A stretch of 64,000 nucleotides of DNA from Bacteroidota bacterium (GCA_026391455.1 JAPLEH010000001.1:1-64000); one strand, 5' to 3'. Shown: positions 9,157 through 18,899, counted from the first letter of the stretch. Made by a program: numbers and translations. The notes: generated by a model from the sequence alone, not told the origin.

Positions 9157-9196
9157 CAAAACCATCGCCTTTGCCCCTGAAATGATAGGATTTTTA

Positions 9197-9646
9197 TCAG
9201 ACGCCGAACTGTCTTAAATGATGATCAATATGTTTCCAGGTGGCTTTGCTCCATTGTTCCCGGGTCAGTTTGCCAAATATAGGATGCTGTTCACTCACGA
9301 TACTTTTTTCGCTGAACCGTTCCACCATATCCAGCAGGTGCATTTTTTCCAGTTGAAAATCTTTTTCCGTTCCTGACGTAATAAAGGTTTTATCGGTAGG
9401 AAGGCTTTTCTTCCAGGGCGTATCGTCATAGAGTTTTTTCTTGAACAGGGGCATTATCAGCCTCATCAGCCAATTGCCCTTTACAGTATGGGTGCCCAAT
9501 GCCACTCCGATAGGTACCTGCAGATGTGCGAGCATCTGACTTACAGTCATTTTTCCCCACAGGGGTGAAGTGGAGGTAGTGAGTTGGTTGATACGATCAA
9601 TGATCTCTTTTTTAACAACCGGGTCGAATAAATTTTTAACGGCCAT
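9197..9646 (-). CDS. DUF1569 family protein (DinB-like fold)
   Basis: A 149-residue cytoplasmic protein that matches the DUF1569 pattern. It has an early helix with the motif SQMLAHLQVPIGVALG and a C-terminal WKHIDHHLRQF. His residues in these two motifs are the likely metal ligands of the four-helix DinB/YfiT fold. The biochemical role of DUF1569 is unknown. No signal peptide is visible. It is a single-gene unit between fhs (convergent) and ppdK (upstream on the same strand), with likely terminators on both sides. Confidence 0.75.
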   Translation of the reverse strand: MAVKNLFDPVVKKEIIDRINQLTTSTSPLWGKMTVSQMLAHLQVPIGVALGTHTVKGNWLMRLIMPLFKKKLYDDTPWKKSLPTDKTFITSGTEKDFQLEKMHLLDMVERFSEKSIVSEQHPIFGKLTREQWSKATWKHIDHHLRQFGV

Positions 9647-9682
9647 AACAAAAAATAATAATGGGAAGTTCGGGAATTTTTA

Positions 9683-9722
9683 TAAACAAAAACACCCGGT
9701 CATGTCATGGCCGGGTAGTTTT
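9683..9722 (-). terminator. Rho-independent terminator of ppdK
   Basis: ACCCGG (9694-9699) pairs with CCGGGT (9711-9716). On the minus strand a T-rich tail follows, directly after the ppdK stop at 9738. A T-run also follows on the plus strand, so it may work in both directions. Confidence 0.7.
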
Positions 9723-9737
9723 TTTATTTTTCTCATT

Positions 9738-12491
9738 CTATTTGATCGGATTTTCCAATGCAGCCTGTGCAGCGGCCAGCCGGGCGATCGGTACCCGGAA
9801 TGGTGAGCAGCTAACATAGTTCATGCCCATCCGGTGAAAGAATTTTACACTATCCGGATCACCGCCATGTTCACCACAGATGCCCACTTTTAATTTGGGT
9901 TTAGCTTTACGTCCGCGTTGCACACCTGCTTTTACCAATTCGCCCACCCCATCCTGATCAATGGTTTGGAATGGATCATAGGGTAGTATTTTAAGATCCA
10001 GGTATTTGGGGAGAAATCCGCCAATATCATCGCGGCTGAAACCAAAACTCATCTGCGTAAGATCGTTGGTGCCATAACTAAAGAAATCTGCCACATGAGC
10101 CATCAGCTCTGCGCGAATGGCTGCTCTCGGTGTTTCGATCATCGTGCCATAGAGATAGGGTATCTTTTTCATTTTCATTTTAGCACATACTTCTTTGTAT
10201 ACTTTATCAACGATCAGTTTTTGGTGGGTGAGTTCATTCACCGTACAGGTTACCGGCACCATGATTTCGGGCAACGCTTTTTTACCAGCTTTCAATAATT
10301 CGGCAGTGGCTTCAAGAATGGCCCTCACTTGCATTTCGGTGATCTCCGGATAGCTGATACCAAGCCGCACTCCCCGGTGACCCAGCATGGGATTATTTTC
10401 ATGCAAGGCCAGTACCCGTCTGCGCAGCACACTCATGCTGATGTGTAATTCCCTGCTTAGCTGCTGTAGTTTCTCACTGTCGTGCGGAACGAATTCATGC
10501 AGTGGGGGATCCAGGAGACGGATCGTTACGGGATATCCTTTCATTACTTTCAGTGTATCTTTCACATCTTTTTTAACATACACATACAATTCATTCAGGG
10601 CAAGCCTTCTTTCTTCTTCTGTTTTGCTCACGATCATTTTTCGAAGCAGGAACAGTGGTTTTTCACTGCCTTCTCCATAAAACATATGTTCAGTTCGGAA
10701 TAGCCCGATACCTTCCGCACCAAACTTCATGGCATGTGAAGCATCTTCCGGAGTTTCTGCGTTAGCACGTACACCGATCTGTTTTATCTTATCCACCATT
10801 TTCATGAGGTCTTTGTAAGAACTGTTCTTATCCAGATCCACATCCACCAGCGCCAGACTTCCTTCGTATACCAGTCCTTTGGTGCCATTGAGGCTCAGCC
10901 AGTCACCTTCATGAACGATCGTGCCATCTTTCGCTTTGAAGGTTTTGCTTTCGTGATGTATTTCAATATCACCGCATCCCACGATACAGCATTTGCCCCA
11001 TCCGCGAGCCACCAGAGCAGCATGAGAGGTCATTCCTCCTTTGGTGGTGAGAATCGCCTGTGATTTATGCATGCCATCCACATCTTCGGGTGAGGTTTCT
11101 TCTCTTACCAATATTACTTTTTCTCCTTTATGTGCCCATTCCACCGCTTCATCAGAGGAGAACACCACACGACCCTTTGCCCCACCAGGCCCTGCGGGCA
11201 GTCCCTTGGCAATGGGTTTTTTCAGCAGTTCCGCTTTCGGGTCGATCATGGGCAATAATAATTCCACCAGCTGGTTGGGACTTACCCGCATGATGGCTGT
11301 TTGCCTTTCGATCAGTTTTTCACTGCACATCTCCGTGGCCATACGTACGGCAGCAATCCCATTACGTTTACCCACCCGGCATTGCAGCATGTATAATTTT
11401 CCTTTTTCAATGGTGAATTCGATATCCTGCATATCCCGGTAATGCTTCTCTAATTTTTTCTGATAGCCCCATAATTCTTTGTATTGTACCGGCATTAATT
11501 TTTCCAGCGTGGTGAATTGTTTGCTTTGAGCATTTTTGGAATATTCATTTACCGGTGCCGGAGTGCGGATACCCGCCACCACATCTTCACCCTGTGCATT
11601 GACCAGGTATTCACCGTAAAATTTATTTTCACCATTTCCCGGATTGCGGGTGAAGGCCACACCGGTACAACTGTCATTGCCCATATTGCCAAAGACCATG
11701 GCCTGCACATTTACGGCAGTACCCCATTCGTCCGGTATTTTTTCAATCCGCCGGTATTCAATCGCCCTTTTACCATTCCAACTGCTGAATACGGCTCCGA
11801 TACCACCCCATAATTGGGCAGTGGGATCTTCCGGAAAGGATGAACCCAGTATTTTTTTCACAGTGGCTTTGTAATCTTTTACCAATTCCTTCAGTTCCTC
11901 AGCGGTAAGGTCGGTGTCACTTTTATATCCCCTGGTATGTTTGATAAGTTCCAGTTTTTCATCCAGTATTTTTCGAATGCCTTTATGATTCTTTACTTCC
12001 ACACCACCGGCTTTTTCCATTACCACATCTGCATACATCATAATCAGGCGACGATAAGCATCCCAGGCAAAACGTTCGTCCCCGCTTTGTGCGATCACTC
12101 CTTTGATCGTGTCGTCGTTGAGCCCGATATTCAAAACGGTCTCCATCATGCCTGGCATAGAGCGGCGTGCACCGGAACGAACCGATACCAGCAACGGATT
12201 AGATGCATCACCGAATTTTTTCCCCGTAAGTTTTTCCATACGGGCCATTGAATCATTCACCTGTTTGGATAAATGGGAAGGGTACGTTTTTTTATGGTCA
12301 TAATAATAAGTACACACCTCTGTGGTAATGGTAAATCCCGGTGGTACCGGTAAGCGAAGTTTTGGATGACCGGCCATTTCAGCCAGATTGGCCCCTTTGC
12401 CACCCAGTAAATTTTTCATGGATTCATTGCCATCGGCTTTGCCGCCGCCAAAGAAATAAACATATTTCCCGGTCTTTGATGTAGTAGCCAT
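9738..12491 (-). CDS. ppdK: Pyruvate, phosphate dikinase
   Basis: A 917-residue enzyme (usual length about 875-900) that interconverts pyruvate + ATP + Pi and PEP + AMP + PPi. The N-terminal nucleotide-grasp domain begins with GGKGANLAEMAG. The swivelling phospho-His domain has the motif GGMTSHAALVARG with catalytic His at 490. The C-terminal PEP/pyruvate barrel has CGEHGGDP and the catalytic Cys at 895 (YVSCSPFRV). All key residues are present. With PFOR nearby it can link acetyl-CoA, pyruvate and PEP, either in glycolysis that uses PPi or in gluconeogenesis. It is preceded by 120 bp that contain a candidate operator, so it is probably transcribed separately from the nuo operon. Confidence 0.97.
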   Translation of the reverse strand: MATTSKTGKYVYFFGGGKADGNESMKNLLGGKGANLAEMAGHPKLRLPVPPGFTITTEVCTYYYDHKKTYPSHLSKQVNDSMARMEKLTGKKFGDASNPLLVSVRSGARRSMPGMMETVLNIGLNDDTIKGVIAQSGDERFAWDAYRRLIMMYADVVMEKAGGVEVKNHKGIRKILDEKLELIKHTRGYKSDTDLTAEELKELVKDYKATVKKILGSSFPEDPTAQLWGGIGAVFSSWNGKRAIEYRRIEKIPDEWGTAVNVQAMVFGNMGNDSCTGVAFTRNPGNGENKFYGEYLVNAQGEDVVAGIRTPAPVNEYSKNAQSKQFTTLEKLMPVQYKELWGYQKKLEKHYRDMQDIEFTIEKGKLYMLQCRVGKRNGIAAVRMATEMCSEKLIERQTAIMRVSPNQLVELLLPMIDPKAELLKKPIAKGLPAGPGGAKGRVVFSSDEAVEWAHKGEKVILVREETSPEDVDGMHKSQAILTTKGGMTSHAALVARGWGKCCIVGCGDIEIHHESKTFKAKDGTIVHEGDWLSLNGTKGLVYEGSLALVDVDLDKNSSYKDLMKMVDKIKQIGVRANAETPEDASHAMKFGAEGIGLFRTEHMFYGEGSEKPLFLLRKMIVSKTEEERRLALNELYVYVKKDVKDTLKVMKGYPVTIRLLDPPLHEFVPHDSEKLQQLSRELHISMSVLRRRVLALHENNPMLGHRGVRLGISYPEITEMQVRAILEATAELLKAGKKALPEIMVPVTCTVNELTHQKLIVDKVYKEVCAKMKMKKIPYLYGTMIETPRAAIRAELMAHVADFFSYGTNDLTQMSFGFSRDDIGGFLPKYLDLKILPYDPFQTIDQDGVGELVKAGVQRGRKAKPKLKVGICGEHGGDPDSVKFFHRMGMNYVSCSPFRVPIARLAAAQAALENPIK

Positions 12492-12516
12492 AATACAAGT
12501 GATTTAGTACTTGCAT

Positions 12517-12531
12517 AAGTATGACATACTT
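12517..12531 (-). promoter_or_regulatory. Palindromic candidate operator upstream of ppdK
   Basis: AAGTATG and CATACTT form a perfect 7-bp inverted repeat around a single base, 26 bp before the ppdK start. A related half-site (agtactt) lies close by at 12507-12513. The symmetry and position suggest a dimeric regulator, but no matching regulator is encoded in the window. Confidence 0.35.
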
Positions 12532-12611
12532 CAGATGATTTCTGCAACACAGGTCAAACGCCTGCGTGATTCTGGTCAATAGGTAAATTGAAAAATAAGC
12601 GGGGATGGGTA

Positions 12612-12995
12612 TCAGCCTGCCTCGTAATAAGGAACTTCATCGTGGCTCTGTTGTTCCTTCTGTTGCCAATAAGCGGGCGTTACAATATGGCCATCTTTTG
12701 TTTTAAGCAACCGGCCATACAGCGCATTGATGGTATTGAATGTATAATCAGTAACACCCACGGTAAATGTAGTGGGCGGCGGAGGAGGGGGCGGTGCGGC
12801 CGCTTCTTCGCCTTCCTTGGGAGCCGGGGCTGGTGCAGCTTTCGGTGCGGGGGAAGGCACCGCGACCACGGTATAACCGTTGTATTCGAGCAGCTCTTTT
12901 AAAAATGCAACCCGTTCTGCCGGTACGTTCTTTTCCACGATGCCGCATTTTACTCCATCGAGGTCTTCAAATTCATGATTTTTATTGAGTGCCAT
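12612..12995 (-). CDS. Unknown two-part protein at the end of the nuo operon
   Basis: A 127-residue soluble protein that I do not recognise. Residues 1-48 look like a small alpha/beta unit (MALNKNHEFEDLDGVKCGIV...). Residues 49-77 are a linker made almost only of Ala, Pro, Lys and Glu, ending in seven prolines. Residues 78-127 form a second short segment (TFTVGVTDYTFNTINALYG...). No signal peptide, membrane segment or Cys cluster is seen. It starts 45 bp after nuoN in the same direction with no terminator between, so it is probably co-transcribed with complex I. It could be an accessory or assembly factor; this is inferred only from position. Confidence 0.7.
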   Translation of the reverse strand: MALNKNHEFEDLDGVKCGIVEKNVPAERVAFLKELLEYNGYTVVAVPSPAPKAAPAPAPKEGEEAAAPPPPPPPTTFTVGVTDYTFNTINALYGRLLKTKDGHIVTPAYWQQKEQQSHDEVPYYEAG

Positions 12996-13040
12996 AACGA
13001 ATGAATTTTGTTGACGGGCCCACTTTTACTTTTCAGTTAT

Positions 13041-14450
13041 TTATTGATGCATGGCCAATACCTGGATATGATCGAATAACCAACTGAGCAATCCCACTAC
13101 CACAATACCGATTCCGCAAAGGATAAGGCCGAGTTTTACGGAAGGGCTGAGTGTCAGTTTCTCCACCGGTTGTTCATTCTTATCCATGAATACTGCCCTT
13201 ATCACCCGCAGGTAATAATACAGGGATATGATCATATTCAATGCAGCCACGATTATATACCAATAGCTGGCTTTGGAGCCCGCAGAGGTAAGCAGGAATA
13301 GTTTTCCAAAGAAACCTGCCGTAGGAGGTATTCCCGCCAGGGAAAATAATGCGAGCGCCAGTATCCAACTCAGGAATGGATTTGTTTTGTACAATCCTTT
13401 GTAATCATCAATGTTTTCTTTGCCCGTTTTATCTGCAATGACTGATACTACTCCAAAGGCGGCGAGATTGGAGAAAAGATAGATCAAAATAAAGTATACT
13501 ACCGATGTAATGCCGATATAGCTGAAGCTGCTCATACCCGCCAGGATGAAACCCACCTGTGCAATGGATGAAAATGCGAGGAAGCGTTTCATATTTTGCT
13601 GTCGCATTGCAAACAGATTGCCGATTAACATGGTGGCAATAGACAAGGCGATGAGCATAATGTACCAGATATCCTGCAGCGGAGAAAAAACCCTGTATAA
13701 TGTAGTGATCAGAATAAAGGACACCGCCCCTTTTGAAATAACAGATAAAAAAGCTGTAGTGGCCACGGGAGAACCTTCATACACATCGGCCGTCCAGAAA
13801 TGGAATGGCACGATGGACAATTTAAATGCAAAGGAAGTGAATATAAAAACAAAGGCCAGGATCACCAGTGGTGAATGGTTCAATTGTTCGGTGATCGCCG
13901 GAAAACTGATCGTACCGGTCGCTCCGTACAACAGAGAAATACCAAATAATAAAATGCCGGATGAGAAAGCCGAAGAAAGAATCATCTTCATCGCTCCTTC
14001 CGATGATCGTTTTTTGTCGAGATCAAAATTGGCCATCGCAGCCACCGGTATGGTAGACAGTTCGAGGGCTAAAAAGAAGATGAGCAGATTGCCGCTTGAA
14101 ATGAGGAAGAACATGCCGAGAAGGGCAGACAACATCAGTATAAAATACTCCGGGAGGTGAGGGGTCTTCTTCAGCCAGTCGGCACAAACCAAAGAAATGA
14201 TATAAACACCCAGGCTCAGTATGCTTTTTTGAAAGGCAATAAGCGGGGTGGTATAAAACATATCGCCAAACAGGTTGCCACTTTCATTGAAAAAGAAAGT
14301 TCCGATAAAATTGATCAGCAACAGTACCTGAATAAAGGAAAGCAGCGTTTCATTCTTCATGCCTTTGCCTATTTTGATAAACAGCAGCAAAAAGATGATG
14401 ACGGTTACCGCCAGCTCACTTTTCATTAATATGATAAAATCGTTCAGCAT
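13041..14450 (-). CDS. nuoN: NADH-quinone oxidoreductase subunit N (antiporter-like)
   Basis: A 469-residue, very hydrophobic protein with about 14 predicted membrane segments. It is one of the three Mrp-antiporter-like proton-pumping subunits of complex I. The conserved central segment with charged Lys and Glu between helices (LALELSTIPVAAMANFD near residue 130, and FKLSIVPFHFWTADVYEGSP near 210) identifies it as NuoN. It follows nuoM by 10 bp. It is the last recognised nuo gene and is followed by the unknown 127-residue gene. Confidence 0.95.
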   Translation of the reverse strand: MLNDFIILMKSELAVTVIIFLLLFIKIGKGMKNETLLSFIQVLLLINFIGTFFFNESGNLFGDMFYTTPLIAFQKSILSLGVYIISLVCADWLKKTPHLPEYFILMLSALLGMFFLISSGNLLIFFLALELSTIPVAAMANFDLDKKRSSEGAMKMILSSAFSSGILLFGISLLYGATGTISFPAITEQLNHSPLVILAFVFIFTSFAFKLSIVPFHFWTADVYEGSPVATTAFLSVISKGAVSFILITTLYRVFSPLQDIWYIMLIALSIATMLIGNLFAMRQQNMKRFLAFSSIAQVGFILAGMSSFSYIGITSVVYFILIYLFSNLAAFGVVSVIADKTGKENIDDYKGLYKTNPFLSWILALALFSLAGIPPTAGFFGKLFLLTSAGSKASYWYIIVAALNMIISLYYYLRVIRAVFMDKNEQPVEKLTLSPSVKLGLILCGIGIVVVGLLSWLFDHIQVLAMHQ

Positions 14451-14460
14451 AATAGTATCA

Positions 14461-15939
14461 TCATTTACCTGACAGCCTGTTCATGATTTCATGTGCAGCA
14501 GGTTGCAACAGGTCATTCAGCCATCCCGGCACAATGCCGATGGCCAATATTCCTCCCAGCAACAATATCGCCGCCAGCCGTTCATTCCAGGTGGCATCTT
14601 TCAGTTGCAGGTGTGCTTCATTTTTTATGGGGCCCATGGCTGTATTGCCGATGGCCCGTAAAATATATACCGCCGTTACCACAATAGATGCAGTAGCTGC
14701 AATGGTGGCAATACGGTGAAAGGCATCGCCATTTTCCCAGGAGCCTACGAATACAGTCATTTCTGCCACAAAGCCACTGAGACCCGGTAAGCCCAGCGAA
14801 CAAAGTCCTACCAGGAAAAAGACAGTGGTAATAAAAGGCATTACTTTCATCAGTCCTCCCATTTCGTTTACCATTCGGGTATGTGTGCGGTCGTAGATCA
14901 TTCCGATCACAGCAAAGAATAATGCGGTCATTAATCCGTGCGATACCATTTGCATCATGGCACCGGTAATGGCCGTTTGTGTAAGCATACCAATACCCAG
15001 CAGGCTGAATCCCACATGGCTTACGGATGAATAGGCATTGATATATTTCAGGTCCTTCTGCATCATGGTGGCGAATGCACCATATAAGATCGCAATGACG
15101 GATAATACAATAATGATGTTGGCATATTCTTTTGCTCCTTCCGGCAGCAGGTAGGTAGCCACCCGCAAGCAACCATAGCCCCCCAGTTTCATGGATATAC
15201 CGGCCAGGAACATGGAGCCCGCCGTAGGTGCTGAAGAGTGACCATCCGGTACCCAGGTATGAAGGGGGAACAATGCCGTGAACACACCAAACCCGGCAAA
15301 CAACAACGGGAATATGATGTATTGCGCCTGTGTGGGTACATTGTTCAGGGCCAGCACCATGATATCGAAACTATGCCCGGATGTAAAATATAATCCCAGT
15401 ATACCTACCAGGATGAGTGCAGAACCACCCATCAGCATCAGGGCCAGTTTATTGGCACTGTATTCTTTCTTTCCGCTTCCCCATATACCAATGAGCAGGT
15501 ACTTGGGAATAACGGATATTTCCAGAAAGAAGAATAAGATAAAGAGATCGAGCGATATAAAGAATCCATAAGCGCCGAGTGCAAGCAGCAACAGGAGAAA
15601 ATAAAATTCCTTGGTCATCTTCTCCACATTCCAGGATACGAGCACACCGGCTACCAGTACGAGGGATGTGAGCATTATCATGGCCACCCCGAGACCGTCT
15701 ACGCCAAAATGTAAATTGATATTGATGGCTTCAAAAAGTTTGTGCTCCTGATTGAATAAGAACTGGTCTCCGGGATGCAGTGCTTTTTCCTGCTGGAATA
15801 AAAAATAGAGTGCAACAGACAATCCTAATTGTATGAAGGAACCGGTAAGCGATACCCATTTTACCTGCTCTTTATTACGGCAGGTAAGCACCGCAATGGC
15901 GGTAAGCAAAGGGGCTCCTATGAGAAGTAAAAGATTCAT
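14461..15939 (-). CDS. nuoM: NADH-quinone oxidoreductase subunit M (antiporter-like)
   Basis: A 492-residue polytopic membrane protein with about 14 membrane segments and the NuoM signature. The motif FLEISVIPKYLLIGIWG lies near residue 135, and FPLHTWVPDGHSSAPTAGS near 225 carries the conserved proton-path residues. It is a proton-pumping subunit of the membrane arm. It lies 4 bp after nuoL and 10 bp before nuoN, a tight operon arrangement. No truncation or frameshift is seen. Confidence 0.96.
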   Translation of the reverse strand: MNLLLLIGAPLLTAIAVLTCRNKEQVKWVSLTGSFIQLGLSVALYFLFQQEKALHPGDQFLFNQEHKLFEAININLHFGVDGLGVAMIMLTSLVLVAGVLVSWNVEKMTKEFYFLLLLLALGAYGFFISLDLFILFFFLEISVIPKYLLIGIWGSGKKEYSANKLALMLMGGSALILVGILGLYFTSGHSFDIMVLALNNVPTQAQYIIFPLLFAGFGVFTALFPLHTWVPDGHSSAPTAGSMFLAGISMKLGGYGCLRVATYLLPEGAKEYANIIIVLSVIAILYGAFATMMQKDLKYINAYSSVSHVGFSLLGIGMLTQTAITGAMMQMVSHGLMTALFFAVIGMIYDRTHTRMVNEMGGLMKVMPFITTVFFLVGLCSLGLPGLSGFVAEMTVFVGSWENGDAFHRIATIAATASIVVTAVYILRAIGNTAMGPIKNEAHLQLKDATWNERLAAILLLGGILAIGIVPGWLNDLLQPAAHEIMNRLSGK

Positions 15940-15943
15940 CGGT

Positions 15944-17872
15944 TCATTTCAGTAAATAAATAAACAATACGGCAAGCAGTATCATACCGGTTAAAAAGTA
16001 CACGGCATATTGCTGCACTTTGCCCGATTGTATTTTCTTGATTCCTGCTGCAATTTTTTGTGTGGCCGTACCGGTCATGTTTACCGCACCATCCACAATG
16101 GTTCGGTCAAACCAGGCAGCGGTACGCCCTACGATATTGAATAATATTTTTTTAGTGACAAACTGGTAGACCTCATCAATATAAAATTTGCGATAGGCAG
16201 ATTTGTACAATCCACCCATGGCTGCTGCGATCTTGTCGGCACGGTCGCTTTGTCTTGCATATACCCACATGGCGGCGAGTATACCCAGCAATCCCAATGC
16301 AACCGGCAATACGGAAAAGGAAAGATCAAAATGAGATGCCAGCGGAATCCGGTCGCTGCTTACAAAATGTCCGAATGGGATCAACCCGGCAAATGCTGCA
16401 CCGATACCCAACAATACCAATGGGCCCGTCATAAGAACGGATCCATGATGATGATGCTCTCCGTGCGGCTGATAAGGTTTGCTCCAGAAGATGGAGAAGT
16501 ACAGGCGGAACATATAAAAAGCCGTAAGCCCGGATGTGAGTAAGGCGATCCAGTAGATAGCCATATTATGATGATGGGCGGCCAGTAATATTTCTTCCTT
16601 GCTGAAAAATCCAGCCAGCGGCGGTACACCGGCAATGGCCAGGCAGGCAATGAGGAATGTAAGATGAGTAACCGGCAATTGCTTGCGCAAACCACCCATG
16701 TCTTTCATGTCATTGCTGTGTACATAATGTATAACAGCTCCTGCACCCAGGAAGAGCAATGCCTTGAACATGGCATGCGTGAATAAATGGAACATGGAAG
16801 CGGTATAACCCAATCCTGCTTCACCACCGTATTTACTTACGCCGAGGGCAAACATCATATACCCGATCTGCGACATGGTGGAATAGGCCAGTACCCGCTT
16901 GATATCGGTTTGTGTGCAGGCAATGATCGCCGCAATGATTGCGGATATAGCACCTACCCAACCCACCATTTCAAGTACGCCGGGTGTGCATACCGCAAAG
17001 ACCGGAAACAAACGTGCCACCAGGTATACACCTGCTACCACCATCGTGGCAGCATGGATCAAGGCTGATACCGGTGTGGGGCCTTCCATAGCATCAGGCA
17101 GCCAGATGTGCAGGGGAAACATAGCACTCTTACCTGCGCCACCAATGAATACCAGCGCAGCACCCCAGGTCAATGCAGAAAATCCAAGGAAAGAGGCGGC
17201 TACTGATTTTTGGGCCGCTCCTGTTTCAGGTGAGGTGAGTGTGCTGATCATGGTATCGAAGTCCAGTGTGCCGGAGGCATTCGAGAGAATCAGGATACCA
17301 ATCAGGAAACCGAGATCTGCAAAGCGGGTTACGATAAATGCTTTTTTACAGGCTGCTACTGCTGATGGCCGATCATAATAATAACCGATGAGCAGGAATG
17401 ATGATACACCTACCAGTTCCCAGAAGATATAGGTTTGAAAAATATTGGAGGCCAATACCAATCCCAGCATGGAGAAAGTAAATAAACCGAGATAAGCATA
17501 GTAGGTTGGGAAACGTTCTTCCCCTTTCAGATAGGCCAGGCTGTAAATATGCACCATCAGGGATATTAATGTCACCACCACGATCATCATCACTGAGATG
17601 GGATCGAGCAGGATACCCATATTGATGGAAAGGTGGTCGGAAAACTGCAGCCAGGTGAGATCAAGTACCTTTATTTTCGGGTACTCACCACCGTTAGGTG
17701 CAGTGAAATAAGAGTATGCCGTATATATTGCCAGCAATGCAGAGGCCAGCATGAGGGCCGTGCCCAGATAGCCGGCACTGCGGCCGAGGTATTTTCTTCC
17801 AAACAGACCGGCAATGATGAATCCTGCCAGTGGCAGTAAGGGTATCAGTGCTATGAGGAGTGTACCGGGCAT
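15944..17872 (-). CDS. nuoL: NADH-quinone oxidoreductase subunit L (distal antiporter-like)
   Basis: A 642-residue protein with about 16 membrane segments, the largest membrane-arm pump. The motifs WELVGVSSFLLIGYYYDRPSA and FPLHIWLPDAMEGPTPVSALIHAATMV match NuoL. The C-terminal part includes the long segment that forms the lateral helix along the membrane arm, ending in a last membrane helix. A His-rich loop (HGEHHHHG) lies near residue 470. It starts 5 bp after nuoK. The length is in the normal range for the family (about 610-660). Confidence 0.96.
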   Translation of the reverse strand: MPGTLLIALIPLLPLAGFIIAGLFGRKYLGRSAGYLGTALMLASALLAIYTAYSYFTAPNGGEYPKIKVLDLTWLQFSDHLSINMGILLDPISVMMIVVVTLISLMVHIYSLAYLKGEERFPTYYAYLGLFTFSMLGLVLASNIFQTYIFWELVGVSSFLLIGYYYDRPSAVAACKKAFIVTRFADLGFLIGILILSNASGTLDFDTMISTLTSPETGAAQKSVAASFLGFSALTWGAALVFIGGAGKSAMFPLHIWLPDAMEGPTPVSALIHAATMVVAGVYLVARLFPVFAVCTPGVLEMVGWVGAISAIIAAIIACTQTDIKRVLAYSTMSQIGYMMFALGVSKYGGEAGLGYTASMFHLFTHAMFKALLFLGAGAVIHYVHSNDMKDMGGLRKQLPVTHLTFLIACLAIAGVPPLAGFFSKEEILLAAHHHNMAIYWIALLTSGLTAFYMFRLYFSIFWSKPYQPHGEHHHHGSVLMTGPLVLLGIGAAFAGLIPFGHFVSSDRIPLASHFDLSFSVLPVALGLLGILAAMWVYARQSDRADKIAAAMGGLYKSAYRKFYIDEVYQFVTKKILFNIVGRTAAWFDRTIVDGAVNMTGTATQKIAAGIKKIQSGKVQQYAVYFLTGMILLAVLFIYLLK

Positions 17873-17877
17873 GCGGT

Positions 17878-18189
17878 TTAATACTTTAAATCTTCTGCAT
17901 TCTCCACGTCTATTGACTTGTGACTGCGGTATAAATTAATAATGATCGCAATGGCCACGGCTGCTTCAGCAGCAGCAATGGCAATGATGAACAGGGTAAA
18001 GAACAGGCCATCCATTTTTCCGGGCCATACATATTTATTGAACGCCACAAAATTCAGGTTCACACTGTTCAATATCAGCTCAATGCTCATGAGCATGGTA
18101 ATCAGGTTGCGCCGGGTGAGAAACCCGTACACACCTGTAAAGAACAGGGCGCCGCTGATGAATAAAATATGGTATAATCCGGGTTGCAT
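17878..18189 (-). CDS. nuoK: NADH-quinone oxidoreductase subunit K
   Basis: A 103-residue protein with three membrane helices. The conserved Glu residues of the proton path are in MSIELILNSVNLNFVAF (helix 2) and AAAEAAVAIAIIINLYR (helix 3). The size is typical (about 100). It is 5 bp upstream of nuoL. Its 5' side is unusual: a 200-bp gap full of low-complexity repeats separates it from nuoJ, and a gtgaatagtgg-type repeat lies directly before its start. Confidence 0.95.
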   Translation of the reverse strand: MQPGLYHILFISGALFFTGVYGFLTRRNLITMLMSIELILNSVNLNFVAFNKYVWPGKMDGLFFTLFIIAIAAAEAAVAIAIIINLYRSHKSIDVENAEDLKY

Positions 18190-18303
18190 TATTAGTGAAT
18201 GGTGAAAAGTGAATAGTGGTTTCCTCTCCTGGGAAATCCTAAAACTTATTACGATCCTCTTTTCTTTAATATCAAAATTTTATTTTTACAAAAAACGAAT
18301 TCT

Positions 18304-18400
18304 AACTAACAACCAAAACTTCCAACCTAAAACTTCCAACTTAAAGCCTACAACTTAAAACTTACAACTTAAAACCTAAAACTTACAACCTACAACTTCT
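18304..18400. repeat. Degenerate tandem repeat, AAAACTTACAACCT type, inside the nuo operon
   Basis: About eight imperfect 10-11 nt units related to aaaacttacaac lie between nuoK and nuoJ. The last unit runs into nuoJ, whose stop codon (minus-strand TAG, 18390-18392) falls inside the repeat. The rest of the 200-bp gap has no gene. Confidence 0.75.
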
Positions 18401-18899
18401 CTCTCAACGCAATCACTATACACCCCACCAATGCCGCCAGCAGCAACATCGAAATAATCTCAAATGGCAGCGCATACCCCCCGTTCTCGGTATTCAGCAT
18501 TTTCAAACCGATATCTTTTACAGTTGGTACGGGCTGTTCGCCGGCAGGCGCTGTAAAACTGTGTTGGTATACCTGCACCATGGCCAGCGCAAACGCACTG
18601 AATACAGCCAGCGCGGAAAATATCTTTCGATCGAGCCGTTGTTTTGGTAATTTCTCCCCGGCCTGTTGGGTGAGGAAGATGGAAAAAATAATGAGCACCA
18701 CAATACCACCTGCATACACCACGATCTGTACGGCAGCAATGAACTGATAATCGAGCCAGAAATAAATACCGGCGATACCGATCAATGAAAAAAGCAAAAA
18801 GATTGCCGCACGGAATATCTGCCGGGTGGTTACGGACAAAACGCCGCATCCCAGTGTTAATCCGGCCAATATATAAAATATGATATCCGATCCGGTCAT
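18390..18899 (-). CDS. nuoJ: NADH-quinone oxidoreductase subunit J
   Basis: A 169-residue membrane protein with five predicted helices. The third helix contains the conserved YAGGIVVLIIFSIFL segment that forms the flexible helix near the quinone end of the membrane arm. A polar loop after helix 4 carries the sequence KDIGLKMLNTENGGYALPFE. The final residues ALREKL and the stop overlap an intergenic repeat. It is separated from nuoI by 100 bp containing a 20-bp palindrome. Confidence 0.94.
   Translation of the reverse strand: MTGSDIIFYILAGLTLGCGVLSVTTRQIFRAAIFLLFSLIGIAGIYFWLDYQFIAAVQIVVYAGGIVVLIIFSIFLTQQAGEKLPKQRLDRKIFSALAVFSAFALAMVQVYQHSFTAPAGEQPVPTVKDIGLKMLNTENGGYALPFEIISMLLLAALVGCIVIALREKL

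Noticed and set aside
13546-14160. 204-residue plus-strand open frame opposite nuoN
   Set aside because: It lies fully antisense to nuoN and has no domain; the strong hydrophobic pattern belongs to nuoN.
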